Part shown: positions 6,341-13,993 of the stretch, piece by piece
Numbering within the stretch: the first letter of the stretch is position 1
Layout: each line of letters starts with the position of its first letter
Assembly: GCA_035620895.1 (NCBI GenBank)
Contig: DASPFY010000007.1
Location: forward strand, 1-23,754
Direction of reading: 5' to 3'
Source: TA-21 sp035620895
Lineage (GTDB): Archaea > Thermoproteota > Nitrososphaeria > Nitrososphaerales > Nitrososphaeraceae
Length of the DNA: 23,754 nt
Translations under genes and position numbers: made by a program
The notes under the pieces: model-generated
Database searches by the model: none
What the model was told of the DNA's origin: nothing
Seen by the model: the letters and a program-made list of their open reading frames with translations, nothing else

Positions 6341-6625
6341 ATGGGAAGGACAATTCCGTCTTTTAGGATAGCATGTGTGGCCGAGGAGTTGAGGTGGCGT
6401 ATATTTCGTTCTCTACTGAGCAAGAGTGATAGAAAAAAATTCGATGAGATGTTTTCGACTTGCCGTCTCTATAACAGCGCGTGCGCAAATTCTGCTAGAC
6501 CAATAGTTTTGGAGTGTATTATAATGTCAATTATTCTAAATGACTTCAAGCGACTAACAGAAATACTGAAAGAAAGTAATAATAAGAATATCTGGACTCA
6601 GGACCAATCTAATGAAACTCGGTGA
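6341..6625 (+). CDS. MGRT-family small protein of the polymerase operon
   Basis: This 94-residue protein starts MGRTIPSFRIAC and has helices with RWRIFRSLLSKSDRKKFDEMF, then LYNSACANSARPI and a hydrophobic helix IIMSIIL. I recall haloarchaeal small proteins beginning MGRTNPTYRD with a similar 'RRALRREDQ-x-FD-x-LF' helix, so the family appears widespread in archaea (DUF8156-like, from memory). ATG 6341 lies just after the RadA-like stop, and its TGA overlaps the GTG of the next gene (GTGA), so translation is likely coupled. A closely similar but stop-interrupted copy lies at 293-538. The function is unknown; its position suggests it is a subunit of a polymerase accessory complex. Confidence 0.65.
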   Translation: MGRTIPSFRIACVAEELRWRIFRSLLSKSDRKKFDEMFSTCRLYNSACANSARPIVLECIIMSIILNDFKRLTEILKESNNKNIWTQDQSNETR

Positions 6626-6888
6626 TAGAGTTGACATTCTTTCCAAACGAAGATATACTAACAAGAGAAATTCAGGCATGGAGCGGATTTGCTGACGCAC
6701 TACGAGAGGAAGACAGAGTACTATTTCTGCGTATGCTAAAGCAATGTTACCAATATATTGATTCAATCAATTCAAAAGGAGAGTACTATTCGACAGAGTC
6801 TCTACTAATAAGTTTAATCTTTGTTCAGCATAAGATTATTGATTGGTTAATCAATAATGGAAATTTTAACTTGCAAGAGTGGAGATAA
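6622..6888 (+). CDS. second, diverged small protein of the same family
   Basis: It starts at GTG 6622, overlapping the previous stop by 4 bases, and encodes 88 residues. The middle matches the preceding protein in pattern: W-x-GFADALREEDRVLFLRMLKQC (compare W-x-IFRSLLSKSDRKKFDEMFSTC), then a hydrophilic stretch and a helix ESLLISLIFVQHK (compare ECIIMSIILNDFK). The N-terminal MGRT segment is absent. The two look like old paralogues that may pair as a heterodimer. It is acidic with a Trp-rich end (DWLINN, LQEWR) and has no membrane segment. The polymerase gene starts 26 bases further on. The function is unknown. Confidence 0.6.
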   Translation: MIELTFFPNEDILTREIQAWSGFADALREEDRVLFLRMLKQCYQYIDSINSKGEYYSTESLLISLIFVQHKIIDWLINNGNFNLQEWR

Positions 6889-6914
6889 TCTAATTTAGGG
6901 ATTAGCAGCCAGAT

Positions 6915-9173
6915 ATGTTCTCAGGATGGTTATTTGATGCATATGCCAAAAATGATAAGATGGTCTTTTGGATAAGACAGAGCAATGGAGAGACAATAAG
7001 ACTAGAAGATGATTGGTGCCATCCCATATATGTAGCTACAGATGAACATTTATTATTTGAGCAAATTTTAACAAGCGAAGACATTGCCAAACATATATCG
7101 AGTTCTGAAATTGTACAGAAATATGAAAACTTGACAGATTCAAAAGAGTCAATGGTACTTCAAATAAGACTAAAAGACTCTAATAGTGCTGCAAAAGTAG
7201 CTTCAAAAATTGAAAAAAAATTCAGCTTTGGGAAAATTAGACTCTATAACGTGGATGTACTTCCAGCTCAGACATATTTTTATGAATACGGCATATTTCC
7301 GACATGCTATTGTCATATTAATACAAACAAATCTGGTTTGGATTGGGACGTGAGAGATAATGTATGGTCTACTGATTATGAGTTACCACAATTTGAGAAC
7401 GTACATCTCAAAGTATTTCCAAAAGTAGCACGAGGTACTATACCAAGATATACAGATAGGATAGACCATATTGAAATACAAAAATTTTCGACAAATGAGA
7501 TAATTCGGATTGAAAAAGACTCTGAAAGTGATATACTTTGCAAACTTATGAAACAAATGGCAAGTATAAATGCAGATTTCGTGCTGACAGATGATGGAGA
7601 TTCGTTTACTTTTCCGTACTTGATTGAAAGGGCAAATAGTAATCGTATAAAAATAGAACTAGGAAGAGAACAAGATGGAGGTGAATTAGTCAAGCCCGCA
7701 AAAGAAGGCACTTCGTACTTTTCATATGGTAAAATTTTTTTCAAGCCTTCGACAATAAGGTTACCCGGAAGGATACACATTGATACGGATAATTCATTTA
7801 TTATGGCAGAATCGGGATTACCGGGCTTATACGAGCTGGCAAGAATCTGCAGAATGCCCTTTCATACCGCATCTAGGGCAAGTATAGGAAAATGTATGAG
7901 CAGCTTGCAGTTCTACACTGCTGATAGAAAAAATGTTCTTATTCCATGGAAACCTACTCTGGCTGAACACGTCAAGAGCCTGGAAGAACTTTTAATTGCC
8001 GACCGAGGAGGGATGATTCTTGAACCTTGGATTGGAGTACATGAGAATGTAGCGGAACTTGACTTTGTTTCTCTGTATCCATCGATAATGGAAAAGAAGA
8101 ACATATCAGCAGAAACGGTATTCTGTGATTGCTGTCCTGATTCAAGGCTAAGGGTTCCTGGTTTGTATAACTATTACAGGTGCGAAAAAAGAAAAGGATT
8201 AGTGCCAACAGCTCTTGAGATTCTTCTCGCCAAAAGAAAAATCTACAAACAGCTGAGAGATTCGGCTACCAATACTCAACTGAAAGAAATCTATGATGCA
8301 AGGCAAACCGCAATTAAGTGGGTTCTGGTAACAAGTTTCGGATACCTTGGTTTTAACAATGCTAAATTTGGAAGAATTGACGCTCACATTGCAGTTTGTG
8401 CCTTTGACAGGAAGATTTTAATCGACACCATAAAAACTGCCGAGCAACAGAATTTTAAGGTTTTACACGCCATTGTAGATTCTATTTGGGTACAGAAAAA
8501 GAATTCAAACACAGATATAACCATTGACCGCTATGAGTCATTGAAAAAAGCTATAGAAAACAAAACAGGTTTCGACATATCACTTGAAGGGGTGTACAAA
8601 TGGATTGCGTTTGTTCCTTCAAAAAGTAATTCCATGGTTGGAGTTCCAAACAGATATTTCGGTATCTTTGAGGATGGAACACTCAAGCTTCGAGGAATTG
8701 AAGCAAGAAGACACGATACCCCTGTTTTTTTCTCCAATTACCAACAATTAATTTTAAACGTCTTATCAGAAGCAGCCAACATAAGTGAAGTTAAAATGAT
8801 GTTTCCGAAAATAAAAAAAATATTCGAATCCCATTTGAAACTTTTAAAAGAAAGGAACGTTAGTCTGACCGACCTGGTATTTACTAAAAGAGTTTCAAAA
8901 AACTATGATGAATATGAAGTTAGAGACACTGTCGAAAATAATGCCCTACTAGACTTGAGTGGAGGAGGTAAATCATTAAGAGCTGGCGAGATTTTAAAAT
9001 ATGTTGTGACTGACTACTATCGAAGGCATTCCAAGAAAAGGAGTATCCCTATAGAACTGGCAAACTCCCAAACCAAATACGACGTCAAAAGATATTGTGA
9101 AATATTAATAGAAGTAACTGACACAGTTACAAAACCTTTTGGTATATCATTAAAAGCTGAGAATGCGATATAA
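6915..9173 (+). CDS. polB2: PolB2-like family-B DNA polymerase, proofreading motifs lost
   Basis: The 752-residue protein has a family-B layout. N-terminal domain: SGWLFDAYAKNDKMVFWI. Exonuclease domain (about 180-320): motif I reads IDHIEI with His-185 in place of Asp; motif II TDDGDSFTFPYL has Thr-232 for Asp; motif III has lost its Tyr and Asp. Palm motif A is ELDFVSLYPSI with Asp-383. Motif B is KWVLVTSFGYLG (Lys-468 kept, the usual Asn-Ser changed to Val-Thr). Motif C is HAIVDS: the first Asp of DTD is Ile-520 but the catalytic second Asp-522 remains. A Cys cluster (404, 406, 407, 423) may bind zinc. RGIEARRHDTP (593-603) is typical of the PolB2 group. It could polymerise without proofreading, as in translesion synthesis. 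It is the last gene of the operon and ends 6 bases from the convergent DUF72 gene. Confidence 0.85.
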   Translation: MFSGWLFDAYAKNDKMVFWIRQSNGETIRLEDDWCHPIYVATDEHLLFEQILTSEDIAKHISSSEIVQKYENLTDSKESMVLQIRLKDSNSAAKVASKIEKKFSFGKIRLYNVDVLPAQTYFYEYGIFPTCYCHINTNKSGLDWDVRDNVWSTDYELPQFENVHLKVFPKVARGTIPRYTDRIDHIEIQKFSTNEIIRIEKDSESDILCKLMKQMASINADFVLTDDGDSFTFPYLIERANSNRIKIELGREQDGGELVKPAKEGTSYFSYGKIFFKPSTIRLPGRIHIDTDNSFIMAESGLPGLYELARICRMPFHTASRASIGKCMSSLQFYTADRKNVLIPWKPTLAEHVKSLEELLIADRGGMILEPWIGVHENVAELDFVSLYPSIMEKKNISAETVFCDCCPDSRLRVPGLYNYYRCEKRKGLVPTALEILLAKRKIYKQLRDSATNTQLKEIYDARQTAIKWVLVTSFGYLGFNNAKFGRIDAHIAVCAFDRKILIDTIKTAEQQNFKVLHAIVDSIWVQKKNSNTDITIDRYESLKKAIENKTGFDISLEGVYKWIAFVPSKSNSMVGVPNRYFGIFEDGTLKLRGIEARRHDTPVFFSNYQQLILNVLSEAANISEVKMMFPKIKKIFESHLKLLKERNVSLTDLVFTKRVSKNYDEYEVRDTVENNALLDLSGGGKSLRAGEILKYVVTDYYRRHSKKRSIPIELANSQTKYDVKRYCEILIEVTDTVTKPFGISLKAENAI

Positions 9174-9179
9174 TTCTAA

Positions 9180-10058
9180 TTACTTCTCAGTATCATCCAA
9201 TGTTATTTGTCTTGAAGGTTGAGAGAATAAATTTCGGGCATTTTCCAGAACTGCTCTATCCTGCTGAGTCAAATTTGTGCCTAACATCTCTTTGAACTCT
9301 ATCGCGTTAACGACAGCTCTCGCGCCATAATGGTTGTTAAAGTATCCTCTGACTACGACAGTCTCTGTAGATAGTTGTTTAACCTTTTCAACCCATGGCG
9401 TTAATTCGTCTCTTGAGTAAAGATAATTATATCTAGGCTTTACTTGCCTTCCATGCCATCTAATAAAAGAATGATTAGAAGTTACTATAGGTTGGGATAG
9501 AAATTGTAGTTTATCTGACGCTGGAGAGTCAGTCATGACAGCTGCTATATTATAATGTTTTAACAATTCCCATGGGCCTTCTGTGTCCCATGAGGGATGT
9601 CTAAATTCAACAGCGTAATCATAGCCACTAGGTAGCCGGTCAAGAAATTCCTCTGTATTCCGAAATTCTTTAACTGTGAAACTCGGTGGCAATTGAATTA
9701 ATACTGCTCCCAATTTATTAGCATACTTCAGAGGTGATATTTTTTCAAGAAACTCATCGAATATTGCCATTGCCCCTCTACTTACGTCAAGTTTATTATC
9801 ATGCGTTACTGTTTCAGGAGCCTTGATTGAGAATTGAAAGTTGTCAGGAGTTGCTCTAACCATTGCTGTAAACGTGTCCTTGGTCATGTACATGTAGAAT
9901 TTTTCATAGAAGCTTGCATCCATTTCAGCTGTATCAAAAAAATCAGCGTAGTACTGTAACTTTTTAGTTTGAGCATCGGGATAAAATGCCTTGACCCAGC
10001 CTCCCTTCTCAAACGTATCAGAATAGCTCCACCCAGAACAACCTATAAACACAGACAT
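9180..10058 (-). CDS. DUF72 (YecE-like) TIM-barrel protein
   Basis: The 292-residue protein shows the DUF72 signature: an N-terminal FIGCSGWSYSD, then a Tyr-rich DFFDTAEMDASFYEKFY, NFQFSIKAPETVTHD, a strand LGAVLIQLPPSF, YDYAVEFRHPSW, NIAAVMTDSP, FIRWHGR and VVRGYFNNHYGARAVVNA near the end. DUF72 proteins have a TIM-barrel fold of unclear function and are widespread in bacteria and archaea. ATG 10058 is preceded by an AAGGA ribosome-binding-like run. The gene converges on the polymerase gene. The 20-residue tail after the barrel is variable in this family. Confidence 0.9.
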   Translation of the reverse strand: MSVFIGCSGWSYSDTFEKGGWVKAFYPDAQTKKLQYYADFFDTAEMDASFYEKFYMYMTKDTFTAMVRATPDNFQFSIKAPETVTHDNKLDVSRGAMAIFDEFLEKISPLKYANKLGAVLIQLPPSFTVKEFRNTEEFLDRLPSGYDYAVEFRHPSWDTEGPWELLKHYNIAAVMTDSPASDKLQFLSQPIVTSNHSFIRWHGRQVKPRYNYLYSRDELTPWVEKVKQLSTETVVVRGYFNNHYGARAVVNAIEFKEMLGTNLTQQDRAVLENARNLFSQPSRQITLDDTEK

Positions 10059-10140
10059 AATTTTTCCTTAGTAATATTGACAAACACTCAATTAAAAATA
10101 TGTAAAATAAAATCACAAGTTATTCTGCTAGTTTTCTTAT

Positions 10141-10159
10141 CATTCATTCATTCATTCAT
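10141..10159. repeat. CATT tetranucleotide repeat
   Basis: Four and a half copies of CATT sit between the DUF72 promoter region and the end of the DUF4760-like gene, followed by more irregular copies to about 10174. Such a simple repeat is prone to slippage but lies outside any clear coding sequence. Confidence 0.7.
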
Positions 10160-10174
10160 GGATTCATGCATTGA

Positions 10175-10546
10175 TTATTTTGTTCTCTTTTGGGCCCACT
10201 TTAGCTTCATTTGATTTAAAAGCTCGAAATTTTCATAAATAAATGGCCTTGTCTCTCTCATTCCTTCTATTACTGGCCTTGCCTTCTGCCAGAAAGGAGT
10301 GGGGTTGAAAACATCAAAATACAGGTTAGCATCAATCAATCGCCTCTTCACTAATGTCCCCGAAAGCTCAAAAAAACCACAAACTCGAATAAAATGGCAT
10401 CTGTCTTTAGTGGTACCATGATACTTTTGTTTATACTCCTCATAGTTTTTTGCTTTGAAATCTTCAAGGAACCAAAGAATAGAATCTCTGTTTCGATCAT
10501 ATATCTCGTAGAGTGAAAATAGACCATCTACATCATCATTTACCAA
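10175..10546 (-). CDS. DUF4760-like protein
   Basis: The 123-residue protein starts at TTG 10546, the first possible start after an in-frame stop. It reads SILWFLEDFKAKNYEEYKQ, then IRVCGFFELSGTLVKRRLIDANLYFDVFNPTPFWQKARPVIEGMRE and PFIYENFELL. The phrase about a Phe-rich FFE, LID, FWQKARP and YENFE matches my memory of DUF4760 proteins, whose function is unknown. There is no clear membrane segment here, although many relatives have one. It lies 113 bases downstream of the TFB gene on the same strand and may be co-transcribed with it. Confidence 0.55.
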   Translation of the reverse strand: MVNDDVDGLFSLYEIYDRNRDSILWFLEDFKAKNYEEYKQKYHGTTKDRCHFIRVCGFFELSGTLVKRRLIDANLYFDVFNPTPFWQKARPVIEGMRETRPFIYENFELLNQMKLKWAQKRTK

Positions 10547-10659
10547 TGTATGTTAATATCATCCAAAGCATTAAAATATTTTTGAATTAGTTTGCATGTA
10601 CGACATTTGAAAGAAGAGTAAGACTGTTTTTCAATCTTTAACAGGACTCAAAGAAACTG

Positions 10660-11565
10660 CTAAATTAGATGTAGTTTGCTTTTTAATTCCTTGGCTCGAT
10701 TTCTTATAGTCACTTCTGTAACTCCAGCGGCTTCTGCGATGTCAATCTGTCTAATTGTTTTACCTTCCATTTGAAGTGATACGTATAATACTGCCCCGGC
10801 AAATCCCATGGGATCTTTTCCAGCAGAAAATTCTTGCTCAAGAACTTTTTTCATGAGGTCTCTTGCATGCCTTATTGTCCTTTCATTCAACTCGATTTTA
10901 TTTGCAATTTTGTCTATACATTGGAAACAGTTTACTTGTGGTATTTTTCTTTTCAAGTGAAATACAATTTCTCTGTAAATTTTTGCAATAGCCTTCCTTC
11001 TAATATTACTGGCTTCCGCAAGTTCATCAATTGTTCTAGACACGCCCAGTTCTCTACATGTTATGTAGAGACAAGCAACAAGTACTGCGCCTATCGTTCT
11101 CCCTCTTATTAAGCCATCTTCCTGGACCTTTCGGTACGTGTACGCAGTCTTTTCAACTATAGGAGGTGTAAGACCTAATTTATCCTTCAATTTGTCTAGT
11201 AAAATGAATGCGGTTGTAAAATTACGTGAAGTGCTATCCCGAAACATGGTACGTGAGTCCCAAATTCGCAACCTGTTCATTCTAGCTTGCATTCCTGAAT
11301 CAATCGTTTGTCCGGTAGAATCTTTGTTTGTTTTGCCAATTATCGTTGATAGATTCATATCATGTACGGCAAGAGAAAAAGGCATTCCTATTCTACTCTT
11401 ATCGGTTTCACGGTCTTTGGAATTTGTCCATTCCTTACCATTCTCTTCTATACCATCTATTACAACTGTTCCACAGTTACTACACACAATTTCTCCGGAT
11501 ACTAAATCAGTAACCATCTTATCCTCTTCTATATTACAGGTTGAACACGTAATTACTTTTGACAT
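10660..11565 (-). CDS. tfb: transcription initiation factor B (TFIIB-type)
   Basis: The 301-residue protein has the full archaeal TFB layout. The N-terminal zinc ribbon has Cys-7, Cys-10, Cys-28 and Cys-31 (CSTC, CSNCGTVV). The B-reader/linker reads GKEWTNSKDRETDKSRIGMPFS and ends LSTIIGKTNKD. Two cyclin-like repeats follow, the first with GLIRGRTIGAVLVACLYITCRELGV and the second with DPMGFAGAVLYVSLQMEGKTIRQ and a closing helix-turn-helix VTEVTIRNRAKELK that contacts the BRE. It recruits RNA polymerase to TBP-bound promoters. Thaumarchaea often encode several TFBs; whether this is the main one cannot be told. A good TATA box lies 18-25 bases before its ATG. Confidence 0.95.
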   Translation of the reverse strand: MSKVITCSTCNIEEDKMVTDLVSGEIVCSNCGTVVIDGIEENGKEWTNSKDRETDKSRIGMPFSLAVHDMNLSTIIGKTNKDSTGQTIDSGMQARMNRLRIWDSRTMFRDSTSRNFTTAFILLDKLKDKLGLTPPIVEKTAYTYRKVQEDGLIRGRTIGAVLVACLYITCRELGVSRTIDELAEASNIRRKAIAKIYREIVFHLKRKIPQVNCFQCIDKIANKIELNERTIRHARDLMKKVLEQEFSAGKDPMGFAGAVLYVSLQMEGKTIRQIDIAEAAGVTEVTIRNRAKELKSKLHLI

Positions 11566-11582
11566 TATAACGTTTAAGTACT

Positions 11583-11590
11583 TATATATA
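11583..11590 (-). promoter_or_regulatory. TATA box of the TFB gene
   Basis: TATATATA is centred about 22 bases before the start codon of TFB on the minus strand. The spacing predicts initiation within a few bases of the ATG, so the transcript should be leaderless. Confidence 0.5.
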
Positions 11591-11756
11591 CGCTGATCAA
11601 GTATTTAAGCATTGTACTCGAATTTCAAAGCCAATATTATTTATAGAATTTTAGAATGAAATATGATACTTTTACTGAGATCCTATATTCAAAATATATG
11701 TATGAAATTATTTCGGAACTCCCCACTCTTGAGAAACTGTTGAATATTGTAGCTCT

Positions 11757-11766
11757 TTTATAATAT
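11757..11766 (+). promoter_or_regulatory. TATA box of the small zinc-ribbon gene
   Basis: TTTATAATAT is centred about 26 bases before ATG 11788, consistent with a leaderless transcript. This spacing also favours 11788 over the TTG at 11782 as start. Confidence 0.45.
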
Positions 11767-11787
11767 ATTGTCTATAGTAAATTGTCC

Positions 11788-11994
11788 ATGAACGTTGCAT
11801 CTAACTCAAAGTTAATGCAATATCTGTTAGAAAAAAAGAGGGAACATATTTCAATTATGGACAATCTTGAAAATGAAATAGAGTGTCCTAGATGTCATGA
11901 CATAATGACCTTATGTTCTGATTTCGATTTTCTCTACTATAAGTGTGAAGAGTGTTATTTGCCTCTATATACTTCACCCAGTTCGGATTATTAG
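11788..11994 (+). CDS. small zinc-ribbon protein
   Basis: The product is 68 residues from ATG 11788 (a TTG two codons earlier would add two residues). The N-terminal half is a charged helix (KLMQYLLEKKREHISIM). The C-terminal half has two CxxC pairs, ECPRCHD and YKCEECYLP, about 20 residues apart with aromatic residues between (SDFDFLYYK), the standard layout of a treble-clef or zinc-ribbon knuckle. It is likely a small cytoplasmic zinc protein that binds nucleic acid or protein; no specific function is known. It is divergent from TFB. Confidence 0.6.
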   Translation: MNVASNSKLMQYLLEKKREHISIMDNLENEIECPRCHDIMTLCSDFDFLYYKCEECYLPLYTSPSSDY

Positions 11995-12122
11995 TATTGC
12001 TTATTGGTTATCTTAATTTACAAGTAGTAATTTTTACGCACTACAAATTCTTCATATAATACATTTGAACACATCATTTGAATACATATTTATTTTTCAA
12101 TAACATAATTGTTTTGTTCCAA

Positions 12123-13091
12123 ATGTCCAGAGTAAAAAAATCTCTAGTTTATTTGCTAATTGTAGCAATGTTTGGAATACTTTATCAAAATCCTTTTTGC
12201 TGCGATGTTGCTTATTCTCAGGAGACGGAGCTCAAATATGTAAAACAGATCGGAATGAAGGGCGTTGAAAAAGGACAGTTTACCAATCCTCATAGTCTTG
12301 CAGTTGACAATCTTGGTAACCTTTTCGTAGGAGATACGGGCAACAAACGAGTACAAAAGTTCTCTCTTAATGGTACATTCATTACGAGTTGGGGCTCGGA
12401 AGGAAATAATAGTGGTCAGTTCATGGGCTTGCATGATGTTGCCGTAGACCCTGAAGGAAAATTTGTTTATACCGTTGAGCTCAAGAATCATCGAGTACAA
12501 AAATTTTATTCTAATGGAACCTTTATTACAAAATGGGGATATAATGGTACAGGGGGTCGTGACTTGATGAGAGCTCCGCATCAAATCGCAATAAATTCTC
12601 TTGGCAATGTTTATTTAAGTGATTCAAATGGGAACCAAATTTTAAAGTATAATGATAATGGTACTTTTATAGGAACTATAGGATCAGAAGGTACAGAACC
12701 AGGTAAATTTAATACGCCTCATGGCATAGCAATTGATCCTAACAACAATATGTACGTTACTGATATGAAGAATTACAGAGTTCAGGTGTTTGATAGTAAG
12801 GATTCGTTTGTTAGACAGTGGAATTCTATGGGAACTGGAGCAAATCAATTTTCTGAAACCGTTCCTGGAATTGCAATTGATACCAATGACCATGTGTATA
12901 TTGTAGATAAAATAAATTCTAGAGTTCAAATGTTTGATATTACGGGAAACCATTTATCTAGTTGGGGATCGGATGGAAAGGGTCCTCTACAGTTACACAA
13001 ACCAGAAGATATAGCTGTGGGTAGTGCAGGAGATATTTATGTTACTGATACAAGGAATTCCAGGGTTCAGGTTTTGAATGTAATAGAATAG
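12123..13091 (+). CDS. secreted NHL-repeat beta-propeller protein
   Basis: The protein is 322 residues from ATG 12123 (MSRVKKSLVYLLIVAMFG), chosen because a signal peptide with basic start, hydrophobic core and AYSQ end follows directly; an upstream ATG at 12078 would put 15 extra residues before it. The rest is six NHL repeats, each with a phrase such as PHSLAVDNLGNLFVGDTGNKRVQKF or PHGIAIDPNNNMYVTDM, so a complete six-bladed propeller. Several N-x-T/S sites (LNGTFIT, SNGTFIT) could be glycosylated outside the cell. NHL propellers bind partners or, in some cases, act on sugars or peptides; no enzyme residues can be assigned. It is a single gene, and a common type of thaumarchaeal exoprotein. 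Confidence 0.85.
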   Translation: MSRVKKSLVYLLIVAMFGILYQNPFCCDVAYSQETELKYVKQIGMKGVEKGQFTNPHSLAVDNLGNLFVGDTGNKRVQKFSLNGTFITSWGSEGNNSGQFMGLHDVAVDPEGKFVYTVELKNHRVQKFYSNGTFITKWGYNGTGGRDLMRAPHQIAINSLGNVYLSDSNGNQILKYNDNGTFIGTIGSEGTEPGKFNTPHGIAIDPNNNMYVTDMKNYRVQVFDSKDSFVRQWNSMGTGANQFSETVPGIAIDTNDHVYIVDKINSRVQMFDITGNHLSSWGSDGKGPLQLHKPEDIAVGSAGDIYVTDTRNSRVQVLNVIE

Positions 13092-13201
13092 TAAGAACTA
13101 TTTTAGCCTTGATTTAGAATTTAATAAAATTCTTAGCCAAAATGCGCCAAGGATACAGTACGAACTATATCAGTACTATAAGTAGCATATCAGTTCTATA
13201 T

Positions 13202-13597
13202 TCACTTGAAGATGAGTCTTGTATTTTCTTTAGTTTTTTCCAATAAATCGTCTTTTTCGTCATCATGAGGAATTATTCTTCCCACTATATTTACAGGCGA
13301 ATAAGCCAGTATTTGTCCATCTTTACTTATGGGAGTTGGTCCATAAAATAGACATAATGCATTGCCTTCTGGCCAGTATGCAACGTCCAAAAAATTTACC
13401 TCCCTTTTGGCGTTTTCCTCCTCTGCTATGATTTTAGTTTTTTCAGTATATAGCTCATCACCCCATCTAGTGATGGTAACTTGAATAGGTAAATTTTCAA
13501 GGATTGCCTGAACGGTCTTTGGAGAACGTGAATCATCGAGCTCTATCGAAATTTCTCTGTCTATATCTGGAAATAATACTTTGATCTTCTTTTTCAT
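13202..13597 (-). CDS. cyclophilin-like (TM1367/DUF369-type) protein
   Basis: The 131-residue protein matches the cyclophilin-like fold family of T. maritima TM1367: VTITRWGDELYTEKTKI, then VNFLDVAYWPEGNALCLFYGPTPIS and YSPVNIVGRI. The family has a cyclophilin-type barrel but lacks the known prolyl-isomerase active site; its role is unknown. The last 20 residues are charged and look disordered. It lies 29 bases downstream of a zinc-ribbon gene, itself 55 bases downstream of Hsp20, all on the minus strand, so the three may share a transcript. Confidence 0.8.
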   Translation of the reverse strand: MKKKIKVLFPDIDREISIELDDSRSPKTVQAILENLPIQVTITRWGDELYTEKTKIIAEEENAKREVNFLDVAYWPEGNALCLFYGPTPISKDGQILAYSPVNIVGRIIPHDDEKDDLLEKTKENTRLIFK

Positions 13598-13626
13598 ACT
13601 ATCAACTCAGTACAACATAAAGGGTA

Positions 13627-13938
13627 TTAAATTCTCTTGCGATCAATTATCTTTGAACGATGCCACGGTCTGGTTCTAACTTTCTGATTACAATCCTTAC
13701 AGCGCAAAATTTGCTTTGGGTACTTTAATTCGCAGGTAGAACAATAATTAAAAAAGTTATAATCAATTCTGCTAGGAATTAGTTTTGCCTGACTTTTATC
13801 GATGGAGTTCACTCTGATTTGTGATAAAACTTTTTCATCCTTACTTGATTCCAGAACAGTATCGCAAAATCTGGCCCCTGTAAATTTGGGGTTGGCTTGT
13901 ACCATCCGAGATATTTGGTTACTCTTATTGGATATCAT
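13627..13938 (-). CDS. zinc-ribbon protein of unknown function
   Basis: The 103-residue protein carries Cys-66, Cys-69, Cys-80 and Cys-83 (NYCSTCELKY and LRCKDCNQK), a compact zinc ribbon, after an N-terminal part without known features. The C-terminus is strongly basic (VRTRPWHRSKIIDRKRI). This suggests nucleic-acid binding. It lies between Hsp20 and the cyclophilin-like gene on the same strand. No family was recognised. It may be lineage-specific. Confidence 0.6.
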   Translation of the reverse strand: MISNKSNQISRMVQANPKFTGARFCDTVLESSKDEKVLSQIRVNSIDKSQAKLIPSRIDYNFFNYCSTCELKYPKQILRCKDCNQKVRTRPWHRSKIIDRKRI

Positions 13939-13993
13939 TTAATCCCTTCCTAAAATAGAAAATAAAAAAAAATAATTTAGTTGACTAGCAGAA

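Noticed and set aside
12078..12122. Earlier ATG of the NHL-repeat gene
   Set aside because: It would place 15 hydrophobic residues before a normal basic-start signal peptide; the ATG at 12123 gives a standard export signal.
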